The position numbers and the translations under genes are program-made. The notes under the pieces were generated by a model that saw only the letters and a program-made list of their open reading frames with translations, ran no database searches and had not been told where the DNA came from. From Streptococcus sp. SN-1 (GTDB taxonomy: Bacteria > Bacillota > Bacilli > Lactobacillales > Streptococcaceae), in contig NZ_AP028929.1 in NCBI RefSeq assembly GCF_041154385.1, positions 310,001-374,000 of the forward strand: a DNA stretch of 64,000 bases, read 5' to 3'. This document shows positions 34,774-45,211 of this stretch, piece after piece. Every line of letters starts with the position of its first letter. The stretch's first letter is position 1.

Positions 34774-36732
34774 ATGACTACAAAAAAGCGTGTCCTTAGT
34801 GCAGGCCTGACTTTTGCGGCTGCCTTGCTTTTAGCTGCTTGCGGACAATCAGGTTCAGATACAAAAACTTACTCATCAACCTTTAGTGGAAACCCAACTA
34901 CATTTAACTACTTGTTAGACTACTACGCTGATAATACAGCTATTATTACTAACCTAGTTGATGGTTTGCTTGAAAATGATAACCACGGAAACCTAGTTCC
35001 ATCTTTGGCAGAAGACTGGTCTGTTTCAAGCGACGGTCTGACTTACACCTATAAACTGAGAAAAGATGCCAAATGGTTCACAGCTGACGGTGAAGAGTAC
35101 GCCCCAGTCAAGGCACAGGATTTTGTGACAGGGATTAAGTACGCAGTGGACAATAAATCACAGGCCATTGACTTGATACAAAACTCGATCAAGGGCTTGA
35201 ATGATTATATTACAGGAGCGGATTCTGACTTTTCTAAGGTTGGGGTGAAGGCCATTGACGACCAGACTGTTGAGTATACTTTGGCACGTCCAGAACCCTA
35301 CTGGAATTCAAAAACAATGAATAGTATTCTTTTCCCAGTCAACGAAGAGTTTCTAAATTCAAAAGGGAAAGATTTTGGTACCCTATCTCCAGATAGCATT
35401 CTCTACAGCGGACCTTATTTGTTAAAAGATTTCACATCAAAATCATCGATCGAGTATGTGAAAAATCCGCATTACTATGATCATAATAAAGTATCGATTG
35501 AACACGTGAAATTGGCCTATTTTGATGGTTCAGACCAAGAATTGACCATCCGTAACTTTGAAAGTGGAGCTTATTCTATCGCTGGGGTTTATCCAAATAG
35601 TTCAAACTTTGCTAAGACCAAGGAAAAATATAAGGATAATATCGTCTATAGCTTGCAGGACAAGACTTCTTGGTATTTTAATTTCAACGTCAACCGTAAG
35701 GCTTACAACCATACGTCTAAAACGACAGACGAGCAGAAGAAGTCAACTGAGACAGCTGTCTTGAACAAAAACTTCCGCCAAGCGGTGAACTTTGCCTTGG
35801 ACCGCACAGCCTATTCTGCTCAGTCAAATGGGGAAGAAGCGGCTAGCAAGACCCTTCGTAACACCCTAGTACCTCCTACATTTGTTCAAGTGGGAGACAA
35901 GACCTTTGGAGAAGTAGTTGCTTCTAAATTGGTCAACTATGGTACAGAATGGTCAGGTATTAACTTGGCAGATGCTCAAGATGCCTATTTCAACAAAGAA
36001 AAAGCCCAAGCAAAATTTGCGGAAGCTAAAAAAGAATTGGCAAGTCAAGGTGTGACTTTCCCTATTCACTTGGATGTTGCAGTTGATCAGACAAGTAAAA
36101 ATGCTGTGACAGGCATGAACTCAGTTAAGCAGACCCTTGAGTCAGTTTTAGGTGCCGATAACATTGTCATTGATGTTCAACAACTTTCAACAGATGATTT
36201 TAATAACGTAGCCTTCTTGGCACCGACACCAGCTGATCGTGACTATGATTTGAACTTTGATGGTTGGGTAGGTGACTACCAGGATCCATCAACTTATCTC
36301 AATCCTTTCAATGCAGAGGATGGATTCTATCTCAAGATCTTTGGTCTAGATGCTCAGGAAGATAAAGCTAAGATTGCTAGCCTGGGGCTTGATACCTACA
36401 CCAAGATGCTCAAAGATGCAGATAGTGAAAATAAAGATGTAGCCAAACGCTATGAAAAATATGCTGAAGCACAGGCTTGGATGATTGACAATTCTCTGAT
36501 TATGTCAGCAATGTCAAGTGGTGGTACAGCATCTGTAACCAAAGTAACGCCATTTACAAGAGGGTATTCACTGGTCGGTATCAAGGGTGACGGCAATAAC
36601 TACAAGTACATGAAACTGCAAAAAGATACTGTTACAACCAAACAGTATGAAGAAGCTAAGACTAAATGGGAGCAAGAAAGCAAAAAAGCCATCGAAAAAG
36701 CTCAAAAAGAAGCAGAAAATCATGTTAAATAA
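34774..36732 (+). CDS. AliB-like oligopeptide-binding lipoprotein
   Basis: 652 residues. Signal peptide with lipobox LLLAACGQSG (Cys at about residue 23), so it is anchored to the outer face of the membrane. SBP_bac_5/OppA fold: FNYLLDYYADNTAIITNLVD, then LAEDWSVSSDGLTYTYKLR, and YDLNFDGWVGDYQDPSTYLN. It is clearly paralogous to aliA at 58058. It would deliver peptides to the Ami permease or act as a peptide sensor. AliB-like genes between dexB and the capsule genes are known mainly from non-encapsulated pneumococci, a few serotypes and S. mitis; normal pneumococcal loci lack one here. AAAGGAGAAAG precedes the start. Confidence 0.9.
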   Translation: MTTKKRVLSAGLTFAAALLLAACGQSGSDTKTYSSTFSGNPTTFNYLLDYYADNTAIITNLVDGLLENDNHGNLVPSLAEDWSVSSDGLTYTYKLRKDAKWFTADGEEYAPVKAQDFVTGIKYAVDNKSQAIDLIQNSIKGLNDYITGADSDFSKVGVKAIDDQTVEYTLARPEPYWNSKTMNSILFPVNEEFLNSKGKDFGTLSPDSILYSGPYLLKDFTSKSSIEYVKNPHYYDHNKVSIEHVKLAYFDGSDQELTIRNFESGAYSIAGVYPNSSNFAKTKEKYKDNIVYSLQDKTSWYFNFNVNRKAYNHTSKTTDEQKKSTETAVLNKNFRQAVNFALDRTAYSAQSNGEEAASKTLRNTLVPPTFVQVGDKTFGEVVASKLVNYGTEWSGINLADAQDAYFNKEKAQAKFAEAKKELASQGVTFPIHLDVAVDQTSKNAVTGMNSVKQTLESVLGADNIVIDVQQLSTDDFNNVAFLAPTPADRDYDLNFDGWVGDYQDPSTYLNPFNAEDGFYLKIFGLDAQEDKAKIASLGLDTYTKMLKDADSENKDVAKRYEKYAEAQAWMIDNSLIMSAMSSGGTASVTKVTPFTRGYSLVGIKGDGNNYKYMKLQKDTVTTKQYEEAKTKWEQESKKAIEKAQKEAENHVK

Positions 36733-36769
36733 TGATGAACAGTTCTATTGGATAATTTTTTATAAAGTT

Positions 36770-36789
36770 GTCCTAATAGGACTTTTTTT
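36770..36789 (+). terminator. Terminator of the AliB-like gene
   Basis: GTCCT-AAT-AGGAC followed by seven T residues. Confidence 0.75.
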
Positions 36790-36860
36790 GCTATATGGGC
36801 TAGTAGTTGTCTAGTTACGTTGAATTGTAAATGAAATGCTGTATTGATTTTGATGGTTTA

Positions 36861-36995
36861 ATGCTCAATGAAAATCAAAGAGCAACTAGGAAGATATACA
36901 TAGAATCTCAAAGACTTGTTTTGAGATTGTCTACAGTAACAGATAACTATAATACGATGCTACTGGTATGGTTTGAAGAGGTTTTCGAATAGTAT
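36861..36995 (-). repeat. Degenerate BOX element
   Basis: Read on the minus strand it starts ATACTATTCGAAAACC, retains boxB-like TCTCAAAAC...GAGAT and ends with CTTTGATTTTCATTGAGCAT. The middle has diverged strongly, so it is an old copy upstream of the capsule promoter. Confidence 0.75.
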
Positions 36996-37045
36996 CAGTG
37001 CTTATGAGGTCCAAATAATCTATATCTTTATAAACTCGGTAAATG

Positions 37046-37074
37046 TAGAACTTACCGTAAAAAAGTGATATAAT
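37046..37074 (+). promoter_or_regulatory. Capsule operon promoter
   Basis: TATAAT with TG one base upstream (TGATATAAT) and a weak TAGAAC -35 at 17 bases. It has the form of the known pneumococcal cps promoter, where the motif ACTTACCGTAAAAAAGTGA lies between the hexamers. The first gene starts about 30 bases later. Confidence 0.8.
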
Positions 37075-37102
37075 AGTAGCATTAAATGTATAGGTGTTAA
37101 TC

Positions 37103-38548
37103 ATGAGTAGACGTTTTAAAAAATCACGTTCACAGAAAGTGAAGCGAAGTGTTAATATAGTTTTGTTGACTATTTATTTATTGTTAGTTGGTTTTTTATT
37201 GTTCTTAATCTTTAAGTACAATATACTTGCTTTCAGGCACGTTAATATAGTGGTAGCAGCTTTTGCCTTGATTGTTGCTGTGACTGCCGCACTATTAATA
37301 ATCTATAAAAAAGCAGAAAAGTTCACGATTTTCTTTTTGACACTAGCTGTTTTAGTGAGTTCAGTTTCTTTATTTACTCTGCAGCAATTTGTAGGATTTA
37401 CAAGTCATATTAATGCAACTTCAAATTATTCAGAGTATTCCCTCAGTGTTGTTGTTTTAAAGGATAGCGATATCAATAATGTTGCCCAATTATCTAGTGT
37501 TATGGGGCCAACAGATACGGATAATGAGAATATTCAAAAGTTAATAGCTGATATTAAGACGAGTCAAAATAAGGATTTGACAGTTGATAAAAGTACTTCT
37601 TACTTGTCAACTTATAAAAGTTTGATTTCTGGAGAAGCCAAAGCTATTGTCTTAAATAGTGTATTTGAGAATATTATTGAGGCAGAGTATCCAGACTATG
37701 CTTCTAAAATTAAGAAAATTTACACTAAAAAAATGACCAAGGATGTTGAGACCCCTAAGGTATCTAAAGATCGCTTCTTTAATATCTATGTCAGTGGTAT
37801 TGATACTTACGGTGCCATTAGTTCAGTTTCACGCTCAGATGTCAATATCCTGATGACGGTCAATAGGGATACGAAGAGAATCCTTCTTACAACAACTCCA
37901 CGAGATTCATATGTTCCTATTGCTGATGGTGGAAACAATCAAAAGGATAAATTGACTCATGCTGGTATATACGGGGTTGATTCATCTATTCATACCCTAG
38001 AGAACCTTTATGGTATAGATATTAATTATTATGTTCGTTTGAATTTCACCTCATTTTTGAAATTGATTGACCTATTGGGAGGAGTAGATGTTTATAACGA
38101 TCAAGAATTTACAGCTCTACATGGGAAGTTCCATTTTCCAGTGGGAAATGTCCATCTAGACTCTGAGCAAGCTCTAGGTTTTGTGCGTGAACGCTACTCA
38201 CTAGCCGATGGAGACCGTGATCGTGGTCGCAACCAACAAAAGGTTATTGTAGCAATCATTCAGAAGTTAACTTCTACAGAGGCATTGAAAAACTATAATA
38301 GTATTCTTCAAGGATTGCAGGATTCCCTTCAGACAAATATGCCGATTGAGACTATGATGGATCTAGTGAATACTCAATTGGAAAGCGGAGGAAACTATAA
38401 AGTAAATTCTCAAGATTTAAAAGGGACAGGTCGGATGGATCTTCCTTCTTATGCAATGCCAGACAGTAGTCTCTATATGATGGAAATAGATGAGAGTAGT
38501 TTAGCTACAGTTAAAGTAGCTATACAGGATGTGATGGAGGGTAGATAA
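37103..38548 (+). CDS. wzg: Capsule regulator/attachment protein Wzg (CpsA, LytR-CpsA-Psr family)
   Basis: 481 residues from ATG 37103, the usual Wzg length; AGGTG lies 6 bases upstream and the GTG at 37094 is inside that site. Three N-terminal membrane segments (about residues 18-37, 46-65, 72-92), then the DNA_PPF-type accessory domain, then the LytR_cpsA_psr catalytic domain with [10 protein letters not shown] and [20 protein letters not shown], whose Arg residues bind polyprenyl pyrophosphate. It attaches capsule polymer to peptidoglycan and influences capsule amount. First gene of the cps operon. Confidence 0.96.
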   Translation: MSRRFKKSRSQKVKRSVNIVLLTIYLLLVGFLLFLIFKYNILAFRHVNIVVAAFALIVAVTAALLIIYKKAEKFTIFFLTLAVLVSSVSLFTLQQFVGFTSHINATSNYSEYSLSVVVLKDSDINNVAQLSSVMGPTDTDNENIQKLIADIKTSQNKDLTVDKSTSYLSTYKSLISGEAKAIVLNSVFENIIEAEYPDYASKIKKIYTKKMTKDVETPKVSKDRFFNIYVSGIDTYGAISSVSRSDVNILMTVNRDTKRILLTTTPRDSYVPIADGGNNQKDKLTHAGIYGVDSSIHTLENLYGIDINYYVRLNFTSFLKLIDLLGGVDVYNDQEFTALHGKFHFPVGNVHLDSEQALGFVRERYSLADGDRDRGRNQQKVIVAIIQKLTSTEALKNYNSILQGLQDSLQTNMPIETMMDLVNTQLESGGNYKVNSQDLKGTGRMDLPSYAMPDSSLYMMEIDESSLATVKVAIQDVMEGR

Positions 38549-38549
38549 A

Positions 38550-39281
38550 ATGATAGACATCCATTCGCATATCGTTTTTGATGTAGATGATGGGCCAAAG
38601 TCGATAGAGGATAGCAAGGCGCTTTTAAGAGAAGCTTATAATCAAGGAGTTCGAATGATTGTGTCTACTTCGCATCGTCGAAAAGGGATGTTTGAGACTC
38701 CAGAAGAAAAAATTGCAACAAATTTTCTTAAGGTTCGTGAAATTGCAAAAGAAGTAGCAGATGATTTAGTCATTGCTTATGGCGCAGAGATATACTATAC
38801 TCTGGATGTTCTAGAAAAGCTAGAAAGAAAAGAAATTCCTACTCTTAATGATAGCCGTTATGCTTTGATTGAGTTTAGCATGCATACTCCCTATCGTGAG
38901 ATTCATACGGGCTTGAGCAATATTTTGATGTTGGGAATAACACCAGTAATTGCTCATATTGAACGTTATGATGCTTTAGAGAATAATGAAAAACGAGTTC
39001 GTGAACTGATTGATATGGGGTGCTATACTCAGATAAATAGTTATCATGTTTTAAAACCTAAGTTCTTTGGTGAAAAATATAAATTCATGAAAAAGAGAGC
39101 TCGGTATTTTTTAGAACGTGATTTAGTTCATGTAATTGCAAGTGACATGCACAATTTAGACAGCAGACCTCCATATATGGAACAGGCATACGATATCATT
39201 GCTAAGAAATATGGAGCGAAAAAAGCGAAAGAACTTTTTGTAGAAAATCCCAGAAAAATTATAATGGATCAATTAATTTAG
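38550..39281 (+). CDS. wzh: Protein-tyrosine phosphatase Wzh (CpsB)
   Basis: 243 residues, PHP-type manganese-dependent phosphatase: [18 protein letters not shown] carries the HxH metal motif, and [15 protein letters not shown] the C-terminal metal ligands. It removes phosphate from the tyrosine tail of Wze. It starts one base after the wzg stop. Confidence 0.97.
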   Translation: MIDIHSHIVFDVDDGPKSIEDSKALLREAYNQGVRMIVSTSHRRKGMFETPEEKIATNFLKVREIAKEVADDLVIAYGAEIYYTLDVLEKLERKEIPTLNDSRYALIEFSMHTPYREIHTGLSNILMLGITPVIAHIERYDALENNEKRVRELIDMGCYTQINSYHVLKPKFFGEKYKFMKKRARYFLERDLVHVIASDMHNLDSRPPYMEQAYDIIAKKYGAKKAKELFVENPRKIIMDQLI

Positions 39282-39289
39282 GAGAAAAT

Positions 39290-39982
39290 ATGAAAGATCA
39301 AAACACTTTGGAAATCGATGTATTTCAACTATTCAGAACTTTATGGAAAAGAAAGTTAGTCATTTTATTAGTGGCAATTATAACTTCTTCAGTTGCTTTT
39401 GCCTACAGTACTTTTGTTATCAAACCTGAGTTTACTAGTACGACTCGGATTTATGTAGTTAACCGTAATCAAGGAGAGAAGTCTGGTTTAACAAATCAAG
39501 ACTTGCAGGCAGGATCGTACTTGGTTAAAGACTATCGTGAAATTATCCTATCGCAGGATGTTTTGGAGAAAGTTGTTTCTGATTTGAAACTAGATTTGAC
39601 GCCAAAAGGTTTGGCTAATAAAATTAAAGTGACAGTACCAGTTGATACTCGTATTGTCTCTATTTCAGTTAATGATCGAGTTCCTGAAGAGGCAAGCCGT
39701 ATCGCTAACTCTTTGAGAGAAGTAGCTGCTCAAAAAATTATCAGTATTACTCGTGTTTCTGATGTGACAACACTGGAGGAGGCAAGACCGGCTATATCAC
39801 CATCTTCGCCAAATATTAAACGCAATACACTAATTGGTTTTTTGGCAGGGGGGATTGGAACCAGTGTTATAGTTCTTCTTCTTGAACTTTTGGACACTCA
39901 TGTGAAACGTCCAGAAGATATCGAAGATGCATTGCAGATGACGCTTTTGGGAGTTGTACCAAACTTGGATAAGTTGAAATAG
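39290..39982 (+). CDS. wzd: Capsule chain-length/kinase activator Wzd (CpsC)
   Basis: 230 residues, Wzz-type polysaccharide co-polymerase with membrane segments at about residues 23-43 and 178-198 around an extracellular loop (Lys/Arg-rich, with [20 protein letters not shown]). The cytoplasmic end activates the Wze kinase. Nine bases follow before wze. Confidence 0.97.
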   Translation: MKDQNTLEIDVFQLFRTLWKRKLVILLVAIITSSVAFAYSTFVIKPEFTSTTRIYVVNRNQGEKSGLTNQDLQAGSYLVKDYREIILSQDVLEKVVSDLKLDLTPKGLANKIKVTVPVDTRIVSISVNDRVPEEASRIANSLREVAAQKIISITRVSDVTTLEEARPAISPSSPNIKRNTLIGFLAGGIGTSVIVLLLELLDTHVKRPEDIEDALQMTLLGVVPNLDKLK

Positions 39983-39991
39983 GAGAGAGAG

Positions 39992-40675
39992 ATGCCGACA
40001 TTAGAAATAGCACAAAAAAAACTGGAGTTCATTAAGAAGACAGAAGAATATTACAATGCCTTGTGTACAAATATACAGTTGAGCGGAGATAAACTAAAAG
40101 TAATTTCCGTTACTTCTGTTAACCCTGGGGAAGGAAAATCAACTACTTCCATAAATATAGCATGGTCTTTTGCGCGTGCAGGCTATAAAACTCTTTTGAT
40201 CGATGGCGATATTCGAAATTCAGTTATGTCAGGAGTTTTTAAATCTCGTGAAAAAATTACAGGGCTAACAGAATTTTTATCTGGGACAACGGATTTATCT
40301 CACGGGTTATGCGATACAAATATTGAAAATTTATTTGTAGTTCAATCGGGATCTGTATCACCAAACCCTACAGCCTTGTTACAAAGTAAAATTTTTAATG
40401 ACATGATTGAAACATTGCGTAAATATTTTGATTATATCATTGTTGATACAGCACCTATTGGAATTGTTATTGATGCGGCAATTATCACTCAAAAGTGTGA
40501 TGCGTCCATCTTGGTAACTGCAATGGGTGAGGCGAATAAGCGTGATGTCCAAAAAGCGAAACAACAATTAGAGCAAACAGGAAAACCATTTTTAGGTGTC
40601 GTTCTCAATAAATTTGATGTTCAACGTGAAAAATATGGTTCTTACGGTGGTTATGGTAATTATGGTAAAAAATAA
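39992..40675 (+). CDS. wze: Bacterial tyrosine kinase Wze (CpsD)
   Basis: 227 residues. BY-kinase with Walker A SVNPGEGKSTTSIN, Walker A' TLLIDGDIRNS and Walker B YIIVDTAPIG. The tail YGSYGGYGNYGKK is the autophosphorylated tyrosine cluster. Works with Wzd and Wzh to set polymer length and septal capsule synthesis. Confidence 0.97.
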   Translation: MPTLEIAQKKLEFIKKTEEYYNALCTNIQLSGDKLKVISVTSVNPGEGKSTTSINIAWSFARAGYKTLLIDGDIRNSVMSGVFKSREKITGLTEFLSGTTDLSHGLCDTNIENLFVVQSGSVSPNPTALLQSKIFNDMIETLRKYFDYIIVDTAPIGIVIDAAIITQKCDASILVTAMGEANKRDVQKAKQQLEQTGKPFLGVVLNKFDVQREKYGSYGGYGNYGKK

Positions 40676-40690
40676 CCTAGGGAAGATTTT

Positions 40691-42058
40691 ATGGATGAAA
40701 AAGGATTGAAGATTTTTCTGGCAGTATTACAGAGTATTATTGTCATTTTATTGGTTTATTTTCTTAGCTTTGTTAGAGAGACAGAAATTGAACGTTCTTC
40801 GATGGTTATACTATACCTTCTCCACTTTTTTGTATTCCATTTTAGTTTCTATGGTAACAATTTTTTTAAAAGAGGGTACCTAGTTGAGTTTAATAGTACT
40901 ATAAGATATATTTTTTTCTTTGCAATAGCTATAAGTGTATTAAACTTTTTTATAGAGGAACGGTTTAGTATCTCTAGAAGAGGAATGGTATACTTCTTAA
41001 CTTTAGAAGGAATATCCTTATACTTGTTAAATTTCTTAGTAAAGAAATATTGGAAGCATGTATTTTTCAATCTAAAAAATAGCAAGAAAATGTTACTGTT
41101 AACAGTAACAAAAAATATAGAAAAAGTTCTTGATAAATTGCTAGATTCTGATGAACTTTCATGGAACTTGGTAGCAGTAAGTGTTTTGGATAAATCTGAT
41201 TTTCAACATGATCAAATACCTGTGATTGAAAAGGAAAAAATTATTGAATTTGCAACGCATGAAGTTGTGGATGAGGTGTTTATCAATCTTCCGGGAGAGA
41301 GCTACGATATTGGAGAAATTATCTCTAAGTTTGAGACAATGGGGATAGATATAACTGTCAATCTTAATGCATTTGATAAGAATTTGGGTCGAAATAAACA
41401 AATTCATGAGATGGCAGGATTGAATGTAGTCACTTTCTCTACAAATTTTTATAAAACTAGTCATGTGATTTCAAAGAGAATTCTCGATATTTGTGGTGCC
41501 ACTATCGGCCTTATTCTTTTTGGTATAGCTAGTCTAGTTTTAGTTCCATTGATTCGTAAAGATGGCGGACCAGCTATTTTTGCTCAAACTCGTATAGGGA
41601 AAAATGGTCGACATTTTACCTTTTATAAATTCCGTTCGATGCGGATCGATGCTGAAGCTATCAAAGAACAGTTGATGGATCAAAACACGATGCAAGGTGG
41701 TATGTTTAAGATGGACAATGATCCTCGTGTTACAAAAATTGGTCACTTTATTCGTAAAACCAGTTTGGATGAATTGCCACAATTTTGGAATGTCTTTATA
41801 GGAGATATGAGTTTGGTGGGGACGCGTCCACCGACAGTAGACGAGTATGATCAGTATACTCCAGAACAGAAACGTCGACTCAGCTTTAAACCTGGTATTA
41901 CAGGCTTATGGCAGGTTAGTGGTCGTAGTAAAATAACCGATTTTGACGATGTTGTAAAATTAGATGTGGCTTATATTGATAATTGGACAATCTGGAAAGA
42001 TATTGAAATTTTGTTGAAAACTGTTAAAGTTGTATTTATGAGAGATGGAGCGAAGTGA
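40691..42058 (+). CDS. wchA: Initiating sugar-phosphate transferase WchA
   Basis: 455 residues. Polyisoprenyl-phosphate hexose-1-phosphate transferase: four or five N-terminal membrane segments, a central Rossmann-like part, another membrane helix (ILDICGATIGLILFGIASLV) and the catalytic C-terminal domain with TFYKFRSMRIDAE, RKTSLDELPQFWNV and VGTRPPTVDEYDQY. In pneumococci WchA puts glucose-1-phosphate on undecaprenyl phosphate. The two strings around the FRSMR motif leave little doubt. Confidence 0.95.
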   Translation: MDEKGLKIFLAVLQSIIVILLVYFLSFVRETEIERSSMVILYLLHFFVFHFSFYGNNFFKRGYLVEFNSTIRYIFFFAIAISVLNFFIEERFSISRRGMVYFLTLEGISLYLLNFLVKKYWKHVFFNLKNSKKMLLLTVTKNIEKVLDKLLDSDELSWNLVAVSVLDKSDFQHDQIPVIEKEKIIEFATHEVVDEVFINLPGESYDIGEIISKFETMGIDITVNLNAFDKNLGRNKQIHEMAGLNVVTFSTNFYKTSHVISKRILDICGATIGLILFGIASLVLVPLIRKDGGPAIFAQTRIGKNGRHFTFYKFRSMRIDAEAIKEQLMDQNTMQGGMFKMDNDPRVTKIGHFIRKTSLDELPQFWNVFIGDMSLVGTRPPTVDEYDQYTPEQKRRLSFKPGITGLWQVSGRSKITDFDDVVKLDVAYIDNWTIWKDIEILLKTVKVVFMRDGAK

Positions 42059-42088
42059 TTTCTGCACGTCCATCATATTAGGAGAGAA

Positions 42089-43261
42089 ATGAAAAAGTCA
42101 GTTTATATCATTGGTTCAAAAGGAATTCCTGCTAAGTATGGAGGATTTGAAACTTTTGTTGAAAAATTAACAGCCTTTCAACAAGATAAGGCTATCCAAT
42201 ATTATGTGGCTTGTATGCGTGAAAACTCTGCAAAATCAGGGATTACTGAAGATGTTTTTGAACATAATGGTGCTATCTGTTATAACGTCGATGTTCCCAA
42301 TATTGGTCCAGCGCGAGCCATAGCATATGATATAGCAGCAATTAATAAAGCGATTGAAATTGCTAAAGAAAATAAGGATGAAGCTCCAATCTTCTATATA
42401 TTAGCTTGTCGAATCGGTCCGTTCATCCATGGAATTAAGAAAAAAATCCAAGCGATAGGTGGGACTCTTCTAGTTAATCCAGATGGTCACGAGTGGTTAC
42501 GAGCTAAGTGGAGCGCTCCAGTTCGTCGTTATTGGAAAATTTCCGAAGGTCTTATGGTCAAACATGCAGATCTTTTAGTGTGTGATAGTAAGAATATTGA
42601 AAAATATATCCAAGAAGATTATAAACAGTATCAACCTAAGACAACCTATATCGCTTATGGGACTGATACAACACGCTCCATATTAAAGAGTAGTGACGAA
42701 AAAGTACGTTCTTGGTTCAAAGAGAAGAATGTTTCTGAGAACGAGTATTATCTAGTTGTAGGACGATTTGTTCCAGAGAATAACTATGAATCTATGATTC
42801 GTGGCTTTTTGGCTTCTAACTCTAAGAAGGACTTTGTTTTAATTACAAATGTAGAGCAGAATAAATTTTATAATCAGTTGTTGGCAAAAACTGGTTTTGA
42901 TAAAGATCCACGAGTAAAATTTGTAGGGACAGTCTACGACCAAGAACTTCTGAAGTATATTCGTGAGAATGCCTTTGCTTACTTCCATGGGCATGAAGTG
43001 GGGGGGACAAACCCTTCGCTACTGGAAGCATTAGCATCAACAAAGTTAAATTTACTACTCGATGTTGGTTTTAATCGCGAAGTTGGGGAGCAAAGTGCGA
43101 TCTATTGGAAAAAAGACGAACTATCACAAGTGATTGAGGAAGTTGAACAATTTGATGAAAAAATGATTGATGAGTTAGATAGACAATCAAATCAGAGAAT
43201 TGCGGATGCTTTCACTTGGGAAAGGATTGTTACAGACTACGAGAATTTATTTAAAAAATGA
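42089..43261 (+). CDS. wchF: WchF-like rhamnosyltransferase (DUF1972/GT4)
   Basis: 390 residues. The start KKSVYIIGSKGIPAKYGGFE is the DUF1972 motif and the second half has a GT4 domain (GRFVPENNYESMIRGF; EVGGTNPSLLEALAS). Directly after WchA, this protein normally adds rhamnose to the lipid-linked glucose, which agrees with the rmlACBD genes downstream. GAGAGAA precedes ATG; the stop overlaps the next gene by 4 bases. Confidence 0.85.
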   Translation: MKKSVYIIGSKGIPAKYGGFETFVEKLTAFQQDKAIQYYVACMRENSAKSGITEDVFEHNGAICYNVDVPNIGPARAIAYDIAAINKAIEIAKENKDEAPIFYILACRIGPFIHGIKKKIQAIGGTLLVNPDGHEWLRAKWSAPVRRYWKISEGLMVKHADLLVCDSKNIEKYIQEDYKQYQPKTTYIAYGTDTTRSILKSSDEKVRSWFKEKNVSENEYYLVVGRFVPENNYESMIRGFLASNSKKDFVLITNVEQNKFYNQLLAKTGFDKDPRVKFVGTVYDQELLKYIRENAFAYFHGHEVGGTNPSLLEALASTKLNLLLDVGFNREVGEQSAIYWKKDELSQVIEEVEQFDEKMIDELDRQSNQRIADAFTWERIVTDYENLFKK

Positions 43262-44529
43262 AAATATTACATTATACTTTAGGATTTCAACCCCAGCGAA
43301 CAGGTGGCTTGGTTAAATATGCTGAGGATTTAATACTAGAGCAAATTGCTCAAGGTCATCAAGTGACTGCCCTATATCCGGGTAATATTCGGTTACTTTC
43401 GAAAAAAGTAGGAATAAAGAAGGTATCATCAAGACAGTTTGAGTGTTACGAACTGCTTAATAGCTTACCTTTGGCTCTATTTGGGGGAATATCCAGTCCA
43501 ATTGCTTTCATGACCCCTTGTGACAAAAATGTTTATAGTACTTTTTTAGAAGAAGTACAACCCGACATTATCCATATTCATTCGTTTATGGGATTGCATA
43601 AAGAATTCATCGAAATTGCTAAAAACATGAATATTAGAGTTGTTTTTACGAGCCATGATTATTATGGATTAGCGCCCGTACCTCATTTCTATTTTAATGG
43701 GGTGGATTATAGTGATAATAATACAAACTTGGCTTGGAATATCATGTCTTCTAATGCCTTAAGTGTAGAAAAGTTGCGATTCTTTCAAGTTCCATTTTAT
43801 CCAACTATTCGTAAGTTTTTGAAACTATTGGGAAAAAATCCAAAATCAAAAAATAATCTAGTTATTCGAGAAATATTTGAGGAAAAGAATTATAGTGAAC
43901 TTCGACACTATTATAATGAGATGTTTCACTTAATAGATGGTTATTTGTTTAATAGTAGTCTAACAAAGAATGTATATGAGCAAAATGAAATTAAACCAAC
44001 TCAGAGTACAGTATTATCTATAACGAATAGTTCAATTAAACCTCATCAGAGATTAACAACTACAAATAATAAAATTAGAGTTGCTTATATTGGTCCAGAT
44101 GAAGAATATAAAGGATATTTTGATTTTATTGAGTTTGCTAAAACTTTAGACCTAGAGTTATACGAAGTTGCAACTTATGGTCACTTTCCAAATGAAGAAT
44201 GTCCTTCATTCATTGAACAAAAAGGATATTTTACCAAGGAAACGATTGATAGTGTCTATGAAAATATTGATATTCTTATTGTTCCAAGTAAGTGGAAGGA
44301 GACATTTGGATTGATAACAATAGAAGCATTATCCTATGGGGTAAATGTTTTTGTGAGTGAAAATGTTGGATCAAAAGACTTACTTCCAGAAATACATGTT
44401 TTTAAAAATCAGAATGACTTAGTAGTTAAAGTTTTTAAAAATGAAATAGAAAATACAAAATTAAAAACTATAGATGAACACTCAATAGAAGTGATTCAGT
44501 ATTATGAAAGAGTGATAAATGAAAGTTGA
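43258..44529 (+). CDS. Glycosyltransferase family 4 of the capsule locus
   Basis: 423 residues. GT-B fold: N-terminal LHYTLGFQPQRTGGLVKYAE, the middle VFTSHDYYGLAPVPHFYFNG, and the C-terminal nucleotide-sugar site VPSKWKETFGLITIEALSYG with the catalytic E-x7-E. Reads as a cytoplasmic retaining glycosyltransferase building the repeat unit. It overlaps its neighbours on both sides (4 and 11 bases). Sugar donor and acceptor cannot be read from the sequence. Confidence 0.85.
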   Translation: MKILHYTLGFQPQRTGGLVKYAEDLILEQIAQGHQVTALYPGNIRLLSKKVGIKKVSSRQFECYELLNSLPLALFGGISSPIAFMTPCDKNVYSTFLEEVQPDIIHIHSFMGLHKEFIEIAKNMNIRVVFTSHDYYGLAPVPHFYFNGVDYSDNNTNLAWNIMSSNALSVEKLRFFQVPFYPTIRKFLKLLGKNPKSKNNLVIREIFEEKNYSELRHYYNEMFHLIDGYLFNSSLTKNVYEQNEIKPTQSTVLSITNSSIKPHQRLTTTNNKIRVAYIGPDEEYKGYFDFIEFAKTLDLELYEVATYGHFPNEECPSFIEQKGYFTKETIDSVYENIDILIVPSKWKETFGLITIEALSYGVNVFVSENVGSKDLLPEIHVFKNQNDLVVKVFKNEIENTKLKTIDEHSIEVIQYYERVINES

Positions 44530-45211
44530 GAGTTTAATAAACAAGATTACTGGAAAAACAGTAGACATTCATCCTGATGTACCCTTATCGTATATACTAC
44601 AAAGAGGCATGAACTATGGTTTTGGACTCTTTCGTGGATTTGTACGTGGAATCGGATTTGGTCAAAAAGGGAAGCGTTTGTTCATTGGACAAGGAGTTTC
44701 TATCTTAGCAAAGCGTAAATTATTTGTTGGGAAAAATGTTCGAATTGGTAAAAACGTGTCTATAGATGCACTGTCGAAAGAAGGAATCCGTTTTGCAGAT
44801 AATGTGAAGATTGGAGATTATTCTCAAATTATTGGCACAGGTTCTATAAAAAATATGGGGATTGGCTTGAAAGTTGGTAAGAACTCATCTTTTTCAGAAT
44901 ATAGTTTATTTGGTTCTGCTGGAGGTATCACAATTGGTGATAATGTTATCGCAGGTCAGAATGTTCGTTTTCATGCTGAAAATCATAATTATAGTGATTT
45001 AAATAAACTCATTGTTGAACAAGGTGTATCTCGAAAGGGAATATCAGTAGGACATAATTGTTGGATTGGTGCTGGAGCTGTTTTTTTGGATGGATCCAGC
45101 ATCGGTTCAGGTTGTGTTGTAGCTGCAAATTCTGTAATTACGAAAAACTTTCCAGATAACGTTATTGTTGCTGGAGTACCCGCTAAAATTATAAAAATGA
45201 TAGGATGTTAA
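44519..45211 (+). CDS. Hexapeptide-repeat acetyltransferase of the capsule locus
   Basis: 230 residues, left-handed beta-helix repeats through residues ~55-215 (LFVGKNVRIGKNVSIDA, KIGDYSQIIGTGSI) and the conserved NHNYSDL...GHNCWIGAGAVFLDG...IGSGCVVAANSVIT...AGVPAKIIK tail of the LacA/WbbJ type. Probably O-acetylates a sugar in the repeat unit using acetyl-CoA. The substrate is unknown. Confidence 0.85.
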   Translation: MKVESLINKITGKTVDIHPDVPLSYILQRGMNYGFGLFRGFVRGIGFGQKGKRLFIGQGVSILAKRKLFVGKNVRIGKNVSIDALSKEGIRFADNVKIGDYSQIIGTGSIKNMGIGLKVGKNSSFSEYSLFGSAGGITIGDNVIAGQNVRFHAENHNYSDLNKLIVEQGVSRKGISVGHNCWIGAGAVFLDGSSIGSGCVVAANSVITKNFPDNVIVAGVPAKIIKMIGC

